DNA of 9,381 nucleotides, from positions 1 through 9,381 of the forward strand of contig JBKPCV010000122.1 in the NCBI GenBank assembly GCA_046727575.1. The letters are read 5' to 3'. The position numbers and the translations under genes were made by a program. Below are positions 1-6,202 of the stretch, piece by piece (position 1 is the first letter of the stretch; every line of letters begins with the position of its first letter). Origin of the DNA: DASPTH01 sp046727575. Its GTDB lineage: Bacteria > Actinomycetota > Acidimicrobiia > IMCC26256 > DASPTH01. The notes below the pieces were generated by a model. It ran no database searches and had not been told where the DNA came from. It worked only from the letters and a program-made list of their open reading frames with translations.

Positions 1-600
1 CGCGCGGAGGCACTCGCACGCCCGTTGCACCGCCGGGTCGTCGCGGACCACTCGTGTCGGGTGCTCGCCCGATGGGGAGCTCGCGCGCACGTCCTGGAGG
101 AATGACACGACCTCGCTTTGTCGTTCCAACGTCGATGCCGAGTCTTCCATCGATTGGTGCAGCGCGAGGAACCGGCTTGCGAGCCGAGGGTCTCCCACGA
201 TCGGATCAGGAAAGTCGAGATCGACCCGGGCATCGTCAACGTCGAACGCCGCGTTCGACACATCTGGGAGTTCGACGACGAGCAAGCGACCCGACCACGG
301 TCCCTGTTCGGCGGGCGAACCCGAGTGGGAGACCGACGGATCAAGTACCACCAGTTGGTGAGGTCGCACCACAAGCTTCGATCGGCCGCGGGTGAGATGG
401 TAGCTGCGCCTGCACACCACGCCGATGACGTACTCGCCCACAGGGTCCACGCGGTAGCGAGTAGTCACGCCCTGCATCCAAAGAAGCCGGTCGTCGTCCG
501 GTGTGCGCCAGGCGCGAACGAAGTCCACTTCATCCAGATTGCCGGACTTGCACGTCGGAACCGCGCAAGGACGTACAAGACGGGCACGAAGCGCACTCAT
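1..600 (-). CDS. AraC-family transcriptional regulator, ligand-binding half (3' end beyond window)
   Basis: The minus strand is open for 200 codons from an ATG at 600 to the window edge, so the C-terminus is cut off. Residues ~46-112 read like the cupin-type AraC_binding sensor domain: EYVIGVV (56-62), a glycine-rich turn, then LVVLDPSVSHSGSPAEQGPW (83-102), matching the usual 'L.LL.P.e.H.G.pa..ggw' pattern. Residues ~138-170 (LASRFLALHQSMED...LERQSEVVSFL) match the linker helices, and VQRACECLRA at the edge is where the linker enters the missing AraC DNA-binding HTH. No clear Shine-Dalgarno precedes the ATG. An in-frame GTG at 528 (codon 25) gives MDFVRAW, typical of such regulators, and would leave a 78-bp gap to the divergent gene. 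Being divergent from the VOC gene, it plausibly regulates that gene (inference). The effector is unknown. Confidence 0.8.
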   Translation of the reverse strand, partial: MSALRARLVRPCAVPTCKSGNLDEVDFVRAWRTPDDDRLLWMQGVTTRYRVDPVGEYVIGVVCRRSYHLTRGRSKLVVRPHQLVVLDPSVSHSGSPAEQGPWSGRLLVVELPDVSNAAFDVDDARVDLDFPDPIVGDPRLASRFLALHQSMEDSASTLERQSEVVSFLQDVRASSPSGEHPTRVVRDDPAVQRACECLRA

Positions 601-606
601 AGCTTC

Positions 607-1044
607 ATGCTCATGATTACCACGCACATCATCGTGGCAGACGCCCGACGTGCCGCGGACTGGTACGTGACCGTCCTGGGCGCCGAAGAGCGCAGCCGCA
701 TCACCCTGCCCGACGGTCGACTGATCCACCTCGAGCTGTGGTTCGGGCCGTCCGCAGTGATGGTCGCAGACGAGTTCCCCGAGCACGATGCTCTATCGCC
801 CACGACCACGGGCTGCACGTCGGCGGTGCTCTATCTCCAAACCGACGACGTCGATCGGGTGTGGACCCAAGCGATCGAGAACGGTGCCGAGGCTGTGCGG
901 CCCTTAGCCGATTCGTTTTGGGGAGAGCGAGACGGCCAGTTCATCGATCCCTTCGGTCACCACTGGGGTCTCTCCCACCACATTCGCGACGTCCCAATCG
1001 ACGAGATGAGTCGCCTCGCAGCGGAGTTCTTCGGCGCCCCGTGA
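607..1044 (+). CDS. VOC-family (PhnB-like glyoxalase/bleomycin-resistance fold) protein
   Basis: This is a 145-residue single-domain protein of the vicinal oxygen chelate fold. The start TTHIIVADARRAADWYVTVL is the usual beta-alpha opening. DGRLIHLELWFGPSAVMVAD follows, then VLYLQTDDVDRVWTQAIENG, then GERDGQFIDPFGHHWGLSHH and the tail VPIDEMSRLAAEFF. This order is characteristic of the PhnB-like subgroup, whose members are mostly of unknown substrate. His and Glu residues at the usual metal positions are visible (ELWF, DPFGHHW), but metal binding is not proven. The frame stays open upstream to 118, but that part does not resemble the family and lies opposite the AraC gene, so the start is placed at ATG 607 (ATG 613 is equally possible). 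No strong ribosome-binding site is seen. It could be an isomerase, dioxygenase or binding protein. Confidence 0.88.
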   Translation: MLMITTHIIVADARRAADWYVTVLGAEERSRITLPDGRLIHLELWFGPSAVMVADEFPEHDALSPTTTGCTSAVLYLQTDDVDRVWTQAIENGAEAVRPLADSFWGERDGQFIDPFGHHWGLSHHIRDVPIDEMSRLAAEFFGAP

Positions 1045-1220
1045 AGGCGAGCGCCGTCCTCGACGAGGAGTCGGAGCCAACGGCATTCCGCCTGCCGCCT
1101 CGCCAGGAATCATCGGTCAGCATCTCATGGGGTGCAGCCGAAGAAGGCGCCATAACACGCGCTCCTGAAGCCACCTCCACCGATCGCTGGCTCACGCCAG
1201 CACGACTACTGACGACGCAA

Positions 1221-1238
1221 CCCCGCCCGAAGGCAGGG
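1221..1238 (-). terminator. Possible UUCG-loop hairpin at the 3' side of the minus-strand cluster
   Basis: Read on the minus strand this is CCCTGCC-TTCG-GGCGGGG, a 7-bp stem (one G-U pair) closed by a cUUCGg tetraloop, one of the most stable RNA loops. It lies 52 bp beyond the stop of the truncated SDR frame. No U-run follows, so it is not a canonical intrinsic terminator. It may be a transcript-end or stability hairpin. Confidence 0.3.
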
Positions 1239-1255
1239 CAAGGTCAAGTCGTCCT

Positions 1256-1285
1256 TTGTGGGGACGTAGCCAGCTGTCCCCAAAA
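1256..1285. repeat. Short palindrome TGGGGAC...GTCCCCA
   Basis: A 7-bp perfect inverted repeat, TGGGGAC (1259-1265) and GTCCCCA (1276-1282), surrounds a 10-base spacer; beyond one mismatch the arms are extended by TT/AA. There is no T-run on either side, so a terminator is unlikely. It sits next to the point where the SDR reading frame breaks off, so it could be a REP-like repeat or a mobile-element end. This assignment is unverified. Confidence 0.4.
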
Positions 1286-1289
1286 TGGA

Positions 1290-1391
1290 TCACGCCGACC
1301 TCCAGCGATCAGGCACCCGCTCGATTCCGGACGCAGTCGCGGTTGCGATCGCAACCCTTCCGTGGAAGTCCTTGCCGTCGATGTCAGTCAT
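1290..1391 (-). pseudogene. Truncated short-chain dehydrogenase/reductase (N-terminal remnant)
   Basis: The frame runs for 33 codons from ATG 1391. Residues 1-25 (MTDIDGKDFHGRVAIATATASGIER) look like the first strand and cofactor loop of an SDR, where 'GRVAIVTGaasGIGra' is expected. The TGxxxGIG glycines are partly lost (TATASGIE), and after residue ~25 the similarity stops, with TGA at 1290. A full SDR is about 250 residues. The start overlaps the stop of the FAD oxidoreductase by 8 bp (ATGACTGA), the arrangement expected for translational coupling, so an intact SDR was probably once the last gene of this operon. No later SDR motif (YxxxK) was found in other frames down to 1045. The similarity is short, so this call is moderate. 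Confidence 0.5.
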
Positions 1392-3045
1392 GCGCGGAAC
1401 CTGCACGAGACGCGGCGTGGCGCCCGGCGAGGTAGCCGAACGTGAGCGCGGGCCCGATGGTGGCGCCGCCACCCGGGTACGCGGGCCCGAACACGCTCGC
1501 CGAGGCGTTGCCCGCTGCGTACAGGCCTGGGATCACCGAACCGTCGTGGCGGAGGACGCGCGCGTGCTCGTCGACGCGCGGACCTCCGTTGGTCCCGAGG
1601 GTCCCGTCGTAGAGCGGCATCGCATAGAACGGCGGATGGTCGATCGAGCCGAGGTTGTTGGCGGGCGACGGGAAGTGGCCGCTCATGTGCGCCTCGAACC
1701 GCACGGTGCCGCGGTGGAAGTCGGTGTCGGCACCCGCGGCGACCTGCTCGTTCCACCGCGCGACAGTGGCTTCGAGCGCATCGGCGTCAATGCCGATCTG
1801 CTCCGCGAGCTCCCGCAACGTTGCCGCGTGCATCATCCAATCCGGTGCGGGGGCGCCCGGCAGGACAGAGGGAAGGATCACGTTTGTGTCCTTCACGGAC
1901 TGGTCGAAGATCAGCCACACGTTCTCGGTCGGGTAGTCGAGCGCTACGGGGTCGTACGCACCGAGGACCTTGGGGAAGTCCTGGTAGGTGACACCCTCGT
2001 TCACGAACCGCTTGCCGTTGCGGTTCACGAGGATCACGCCCTTGGCGCTGCGCGCCGTGCCCATCTGGTAGAGCGGGTTCCCCTCGAACTCGACCTCGGG
2101 GTCGAGCAGCGCGGGTTGGCCCCAGAACGACGTCATGTTGGCGAGCGCCGCGCCAGCCTCCATCGCCATTCGGTGACCGTCGCCTTCGTTCTGCGGCGGG
2201 CTGAGAGGGAAGAGCTCGCGTCCGATGAACGCGCGCACCATGTCGTCGTTCCACTCGAACCCGCCGCACGCGAGCAAGACACCCTTGCGCGCGCCGATGA
2301 GCTGTGTTCGGTCGTCGTGCTCGACGGCCACACCCACGACCTCGCCGTCGACCACGACGAGCTCGCGCGCGGCGGTGCCGGTTTCGATCGCGACGCCGCG
2401 TTCGAGCAGTCCCTTCACCAACATCGCGACGAGCGCCGGCCCGCCGCAGCGGATGTCGTCGGCTTCGCGCTGCGCGATCGTCTCGAAGTCGGGAAGCTCG
2501 TCACCGCGCAGGTACTTCGCGCCCTCTTCCATCGTGAGGCGCGCGAGGTGCGGGCTCGTGCGCGTCTTCTCCGCCCACTCGCCCAACTCGGCGCGTGCGT
2601 CATAGGGCACGGGCTCGATCGACCGTCCCGCGGGCTTTCCCCCGGGGATGCCCTCGAAGTAATCGTTGAACGTGGTCGGCGCGTAGAACCGCACCGGGGT
2701 CTTCGACTCGAGGTACTCGATCACCTCGGACGCGGTGTCGACGTACATCTCGACGAGCGCAGGGTCGGGCTCACGGCCGTGGCTGAGCCGGCGGATGTAG
2801 AGGAGCGCCTCCTCGCGGGAGTCGTCGACGGCGACGTCGGCCATGTGGTGGTTCATCGGGACCCACGGCATGCCCCCCGACACACCCGTCGTGCCGCCGA
2901 GCAGGTCGGCCTTCTCGACGAGCAGCACGTCGGCGCCCCCGTCGTACGCAAGCGTCGTCGCCGCGAGCCCCGCGGCACCCGAGCCCAGCACCACCACGTC
3001 GACTTCTCGGTCCCACCGCTCCGGCACTGACGTGATCACCCTCAT
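1384..3045 (-). CDS. FAD-dependent oxidoreductase, 3-ketosteroid-dehydrogenase (KstD)-like
   Basis: A 553-residue flavoprotein of the FAD_binding_2 (fumarate reductase/KstD) superfamily. The N-terminal dinucleotide site is VVVLGSGAAGLAA (17-29), with the acidic residue ending the second strand in LLVEK (41-45), followed by GGTTGVSGG (50-58). GVLLACGGFEWN (255-266) and KRFVNEG (345-351) are typical of the KstD/fumarate reductase group. The C-terminal FAD segment is LGTNGGPRVDEHARVL (483-498), GLYAAGNASASVFG (507-520) and YPGGGATIGPALTFGYLAG (523-541). KstD enzymes introduce a 1,2 double bond into 3-ketosteroids. The length and C-terminus fit, but the catalytic tyrosines cannot be assigned without an alignment, so another cyclic ketone substrate is possible. 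AAAGGGGG abuts ATG 3045, whereas GTG 3039 has the same motif at an ideal 6-nt spacing, so the true start may be two codons later. Third gene of the minus-strand cluster. Confidence 0.88.
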   Translation of the reverse strand: MRVITSVPERWDREVDVVVLGSGAAGLAATTLAYDGGADVLLVEKADLLGGTTGVSGGMPWVPMNHHMADVAVDDSREEALLYIRRLSHGREPDPALVEMYVDTASEVIEYLESKTPVRFYAPTTFNDYFEGIPGGKPAGRSIEPVPYDARAELGEWAEKTRTSPHLARLTMEEGAKYLRGDELPDFETIAQREADDIRCGGPALVAMLVKGLLERGVAIETGTAARELVVVDGEVVGVAVEHDDRTQLIGARKGVLLACGGFEWNDDMVRAFIGRELFPLSPPQNEGDGHRMAMEAGAALANMTSFWGQPALLDPEVEFEGNPLYQMGTARSAKGVILVNRNGKRFVNEGVTYQDFPKVLGAYDPVALDYPTENVWLIFDQSVKDTNVILPSVLPGAPAPDWMMHAATLRELAEQIGIDADALEATVARWNEQVAAGADTDFHRGTVRFEAHMSGHFPSPANNLGSIDHPPFYAMPLYDGTLGTNGGPRVDEHARVLRHDGSVIPGLYAAGNASASVFGPAYPGGGATIGPALTFGYLAGRHAASRAGSAHD

Positions 3046-3053
3046 CCCCCTTT
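3046..3053 (-). promoter_or_regulatory. Purine-rich ribosome-binding site of the KstD-like gene
   Basis: AAAGGGGG on the minus strand directly touches ATG 3045 but lies 6 nt from an in-frame GTG at 3039. The spacing favours the GTG, the codon type favours the ATG. Confidence 0.5.
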
Positions 3054-3087
3054 GACCGCTTCCTCGACGTTTCCACCACCTCTTGGT

Positions 3088-3118
3088 TCTCTCAGTCGCG
3101 CTCTACGCGCACGAGAGA
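3088..3118. repeat. Imperfect inverted repeat in the gap between the MerB-like and KstD-like genes
   Basis: TCTCTC (3088-3093) pairs with GAGAGA (3113-3118), continuing through GT/AC and GCGC/GCGC to a 5-base loop. That gives 12 base pairs with two single-base bulges, A3094 and C3097. On the minus strand a run of six T (3123-3128) lies before rather than after the stem, so it does not form a standard intrinsic terminator. It could be an mRNA processing or regulatory hairpin within the 113-bp gap, or chance in GC-rich DNA. Confidence 0.3.
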
Positions 3119-3158
3119 CGCCAAAAAACGGATGATGACGACGAGGGCAGCGTATGGG

Positions 3159-3887
3159 TCAGAGGCCCCACGGGGAAAGGTCGATGCCGAGGTCGGTCAT
3201 CACCCCGATGAGGCGCTCGGGGTCCATCGACTGGCTCGGCCAGTGGTAGTCCCAGCCGCGGATCCCGACCGCGGGCTCCACGTAGCGGCGCACCTGGTCC
3301 ATCGTGAAGTAGACGCCACGCCGCCCGATCTGCGTCTCGAAGCGGGCGCCGTGCTCGCGGTCGAGGACCAGGTTCACGTTGTCGCACATCGCCTTCATGT
3401 TGTCGTGCACCCAGTCCCACACGGGCGTGGCCACGTGGACGAGGGGGTCGGCCGGCTCGCAGCGCGTGATCGTGAACTCCTTCGACCAGAACGTGATCGG
3501 CTCGAGGCAGCACGCGCAGTACGACTCGAGTCGTACCTCCTTGCGCTTGAAATGCGGCATGTTCGACACGGCGACCGCCTCGTGCGCGCAGCCGATGAAG
3601 CTGTGGAACTCGCCGTCGACGTACATCTCGACCTGGCTCGGGAACGCCGAGTACGGCGGGATCTTGAGGATGTCGCAATTGGGCGAGTCCTGGTCGACCA
3701 CCATCACGATGCCGGTCTGCAACTCCTTGTAGGCCTGCACGATGTCACGGCGGGAGAGGCCGGTGCCCTCGAACGCCTGCCGCAGATTGGGGCCGCGGCG
3801 CTGCTCCGCCCAGAAGTCGAACACGAATTGCCGCACCGCGAGCGCCCGGTCGGACCACTCCATGTTGCGCGGGACGTACTGAGCCAT
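3159..3887 (-). CDS. MerB-like (alkylmercury lyase family fold) protein of unknown substrate
   Basis: A 242-residue protein. The N-terminal ~60 residues look like the winged-helix part of MerB (GLSRRDIVQAYKEL, 43-56). The core has EMYVDGEFHSFIGCAHEAVA (87-106), which lines up with MerB's WCALD segment, making Cys100 the counterpart of catalytic Cys96 and Glu103 of Asp99. ESYCACCLEPITF (121-133) matches 'SHCAATGAPV', CEPADPLVHVATP (143-155) matches 'VEPAGMAVSLVLP', and KAMCDNVNLV (165-174) places Cys168 at MerB Cys159. MerB cleaves carbon-mercury bonds with this Cys/Asp/Cys set, but no merA, merR or merT lies nearby, so a different role is likely. The ATG at 3887 follows AAGGGAGA with good spacing; the frame opens earlier (to 3965) but that part is only the antisense of the upstream gene's end. 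It begins 11 bp after the molybdoenzyme stop, so the two are probably co-transcribed. Confidence 0.72.
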   Translation of the reverse strand: MAQYVPRNMEWSDRALAVRQFVFDFWAEQRRGPNLRQAFEGTGLSRRDIVQAYKELQTGIVMVVDQDSPNCDILKIPPYSAFPSQVEMYVDGEFHSFIGCAHEAVAVSNMPHFKRKEVRLESYCACCLEPITFWSKEFTITRCEPADPLVHVATPVWDWVHDNMKAMCDNVNLVLDREHGARFETQIGRRGVYFTMDQVRRYVEPAVGIRGWDYHWPSQSMDPERLIGVMTDLGIDLSPWGL

Positions 3888-3892
3888 CGGAG

Positions 3893-3900
3893 TCTCCCTT
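3893..3900 (-). promoter_or_regulatory. Ribosome-binding site fixing the start of the MerB-like gene
   Basis: AAGGGAGA on the minus strand overlaps the TAA stop of the molybdoenzyme gene, with 5 nt between it and ATG 3887. It decides for this start over the 26-codon longer open frame and suggests re-initiation after the upstream gene. Confidence 0.7.
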
Positions 3901-6133
3901 ATTCGTGGGCGGATGTGCTCGTGCCGGCCTCGCGCAGGGCGAGCCACACGCGTTCGGGTGTGCACGGCATGTCGACGTGACGGACGCCGAGGTGCGCGAG
4001 CGCGTCAAGCACCGCGCTGTGGACGGCCGACGGCGCCGCGACCATCCCCACCTCGCCCACGCCGCGCGCGCCGAGCGGGTTGCGGGTCGCCGCCGTGGTC
4101 AGGAAATGCGCGTCGACCGAGGGGAGCTCGCTGGCGGCGGGGAGGAGGTAGTCGGCGAAGCTGGTGGTCAAGGGGTTGCCGTCGGCGTCGTAGACGTGCT
4201 CCTCGAAGACGGCTTGCGCGATCCCTTGCGCGCTCGCGCCGAGCACCTGCCCTTCCGCTGACGGCGGATCGACGACCCGCCCGCAGTCGGTGACCGCGAC
4301 GTGGCGCAACACGACGACGGCGCCGGTCTCGACGTCGACCTCCACGACGGAGACGTGCGCGCCGCCCGTGTAGGTGGCGTCCGGCTGCTCGAACGTGCAG
4401 CGCGCATCGAGCGGGTCTCCGTTGCCGTCGGCACACGCCGCCAGCGCGGCGAGCGCGAAGCCACGGGCAGGAACACCGCGCACGCAGAAGCGACCGTGCG
4501 CCACGACCACGTCGTCGACTGCGGCTTCCAGCATCGTGGCCGCGAGCCGGCGCGCCTGCTCGAGAACGTCCTCCGCTGCGCCGCGCACCGCGCTCCCCGC
4601 GAGCTGCAGCGAACGCGAGCCCGACGTGCCGCCGCTCTCCGCGAGCATGTCGGTGTCGCCCTCGACGACCACGACGTCGTCGATCGACACGGGGAGCACT
4701 TCGGCGACCGACGCGGCGAACGCGCGCGCGTGCTCCTGTCCGGCCGACGTGGTGCCGCTCACGACGCGCACCGTCCCGTCGCGAAGCGCACTCACCAGCG
4801 CCGTCTCCCGGCGCGCGAACCATGCGGTCGAATCGAGCACCGTCGCGAGCCCGATCCCCAACACGCGCGTGTCGCCCCGAGCGCGTCGCCGCCCCTGTTC
4901 GGCGCGCAGCTCCTCGTAGCCCGCGTGCGCGAGCACCGCGTCGAGCAGCGCAGGGAAGTCGCCATCGTCGTAGTGCGCGCCGGTTGGGGTCGTCCGCGGG
5001 AGCTCGGCCGCGGAGAGGAGGTTGCGGCGCCTGACTTCGGCGGGATCGATCTCTAGGTCGCGCGCGAGGAGATCGAGAGAGCGTTCGAGCACCGCCGCCG
5101 CCTCCGCGCGTCCGGGCCCGCGATAGGCGCCCGTGGGTGCGAGGTTGGTGCGCACGCTGCGCGCCTGGAACGCGACGGTCGGCACACGGTAGGGCCCGCA
5201 CGCCATCAGGCTGGTCTTGCCCGGCTCCACCGAGCCGGTGGTCGGGTACGCGCCCGCGTCGCAGAGCTCGTCGACCTCGAGCGCGACGATCGTGCCGTCG
5301 CGCCGTGCGTGCAACGCGGTCGCGAACGACAAGCCGCGACCCTGCATACCCACGAGGTTGGCGCGCCGGTCTTCGACGAAGCGCACCGGCCGCCGGAGGA
5401 GGAGTGCGGCGGCTGCCGTCACGACGTAGGCCGCCACGCCGCCGACCGCCTTGCCGCCGAATCCGCCACCCACATACGGCGTGATCACGCGCAAGCGTTC
5501 GAACGGCAGGTCGAGCGAACGCGCGAGCTGGGCTCGCGTCCAGTGCGGCGACTGTGTCGACGCCCAGAGAGTGAGACGGCCGTCGGGCTCGGGCACTGCG
5601 AGGATCGCGCGCCCCTCCATGGGCGCGACCGCGACACGTGGGATGACGAACTGGGCGCGCACCGTCATGGCGGCCTCGCCGAACGCGGTCGGGGATGCCG
5701 GCGCGTCCCACGACAACGCGACCTCGCCGGCGGCGCGTGCCTCGATGACCGCTGGCAGCGGCGCGGCGTCGATCAAGACGAGCTCGGCCGCATCCACTGC
5801 GTCGGCCGCGCTCTCCGCGACGACCGCCGCGACGTATTCGCCGGCGAAGCGCACCTCACCGTCGGCCAGCGCGGGCTGCGCGAGCTCCTGTGGGATGAGG
5901 TCGATCTCGTGGATCGGGACGGTGGGTAGGTCGACCGCGGTGAAGACCGCCACCACCCCGGGCGCCGAGGCTGCCGCGGCAGTGTCAATCGCATCGATGC
6001 GCGCGTGCGCGAACGGCGACGCCACGAACGCGAGATGGAGCAATTCTGGTTGCGGCAGATCGCCCGCAAAACAGGCCGAGCCGTCGAGCAGAGCCCGCGC
6101 ATCGCTTCGGAATGGCATCTCGGCGGCGACCAT
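3899..6133 (-). CDS. Xanthine dehydrogenase-family molybdopterin-binding (large) subunit
   Basis: A 744-residue molybdenum hydroxylase subunit. Residues ~12-135 form the a/b hammerhead domain (FAGDLPQPELLHLAFVASPFAHARI, then VRFAGEYVAAVVAES). The cofactor-binding domains carry VGGGFGGK (221-228), GAYRGPGRAEA (335-345), SGSRS (504-508) and, near the C-terminus, NPLGARGVGEVG (685-696), where Glu694 is at the position of the catalytic base. The form I CO dehydrogenase active-site loop (AYxCSFR) is absent, so this is not CoxL; a hydroxylase acting on an aldehyde, heterocycle or similar is more likely. Enzymes of this family normally need a 2Fe-2S subunit and usually an FAD subunit; neither is encoded beside it. 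Start ATG 6133 has no clear ribosome-binding site; ATG at codon 6 (6118) is an alternative. First gene of the minus-strand cluster, 11 bp before the MerB-like gene. Confidence 0.93.
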   Translation of the reverse strand: MVAAEMPFRSDARALLDGSACFAGDLPQPELLHLAFVASPFAHARIDAIDTAAAASAPGVVAVFTAVDLPTVPIHEIDLIPQELAQPALADGEVRFAGEYVAAVVAESAADAVDAAELVLIDAAPLPAVIEARAAGEVALSWDAPASPTAFGEAAMTVRAQFVIPRVAVAPMEGRAILAVPEPDGRLTLWASTQSPHWTRAQLARSLDLPFERLRVITPYVGGGFGGKAVGGVAAYVVTAAAALLLRRPVRFVEDRRANLVGMQGRGLSFATALHARRDGTIVALEVDELCDAGAYPTTGSVEPGKTSLMACGPYRVPTVAFQARSVRTNLAPTGAYRGPGRAEAAAVLERSLDLLARDLEIDPAEVRRRNLLSAAELPRTTPTGAHYDDGDFPALLDAVLAHAGYEELRAEQGRRRARGDTRVLGIGLATVLDSTAWFARRETALVSALRDGTVRVVSGTTSAGQEHARAFAASVAEVLPVSIDDVVVVEGDTDMLAESGGTSGSRSLQLAGSAVRGAAEDVLEQARRLAATMLEAAVDDVVVAHGRFCVRGVPARGFALAALAACADGNGDPLDARCTFEQPDATYTGGAHVSVVEVDVETGAVVVLRHVAVTDCGRVVDPPSAEGQVLGASAQGIAQAVFEEHVYDADGNPLTTSFADYLLPAASELPSVDAHFLTTAATRNPLGARGVGEVGMVAAPSAVHSAVLDALAHLGVRHVDMPCTPERVWLALREAGTSTSAHE

Positions 6134-6202
6134 AGTGTGCGTTCTTGAGCGCCGAGATCCGCGCCCTGACGGGCAGGACGGCTGATGAACGCGGTCATCG
6201 GA

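Larger units (their letters stand above)
1045..1289. other. Intergenic stretch without a convincing gene
   Basis: None of the six frames here gives a recognisable protein. Short open frames that cross it are continuations of shadows of neighbouring genes. The only structure seen is two inverted repeats in its right half, listed separately. The two flanking transcripts, the VOC gene on plus and the redox cluster on minus, converge on this stretch, so it should contain their 3' ends. Confidence 0.6.

Noticed and set aside
118..606. N-terminal extension of the VOC protein in the plus-strand open frame
   Set aside because: It does not resemble the family, and the opposite strand encodes a clear AraC sensor domain there.
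941..1195. Minus-strand 84-codon gene downstream of the SDR relic
   Set aside because: It largely overlaps the VOC gene in antisense, is Arg/Ser-rich and has no recognisable feature.
1256..1285. Rho-independent terminator
   Set aside because: The stem is good but neither strand has a T-run after it.
1285..3030. Long plus-strand open frame of 581 codons
   Set aside because: It is antisense to the KstD-like flavoprotein; its His/Arg/Val-rich translation has no domain and reflects high GC at third positions.
3159..3887. Part of a mercury-resistance operon
   Set aside because: No MerA, MerR, MerT or MerP is seen within the window; the neighbours are redox enzymes.
4005..5711. Minus-strand open frame of 568 codons in a second frame
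   Set aside because: It is an arginine-rich shadow of the molybdoenzyme gene, which has all expected family motifs in its own frame.
3899..6133. Form I carbon monoxide dehydrogenase large subunit
   Set aside because: The AYxCSFR active-site loop is missing; the sequence at that place is AYRGPGR.
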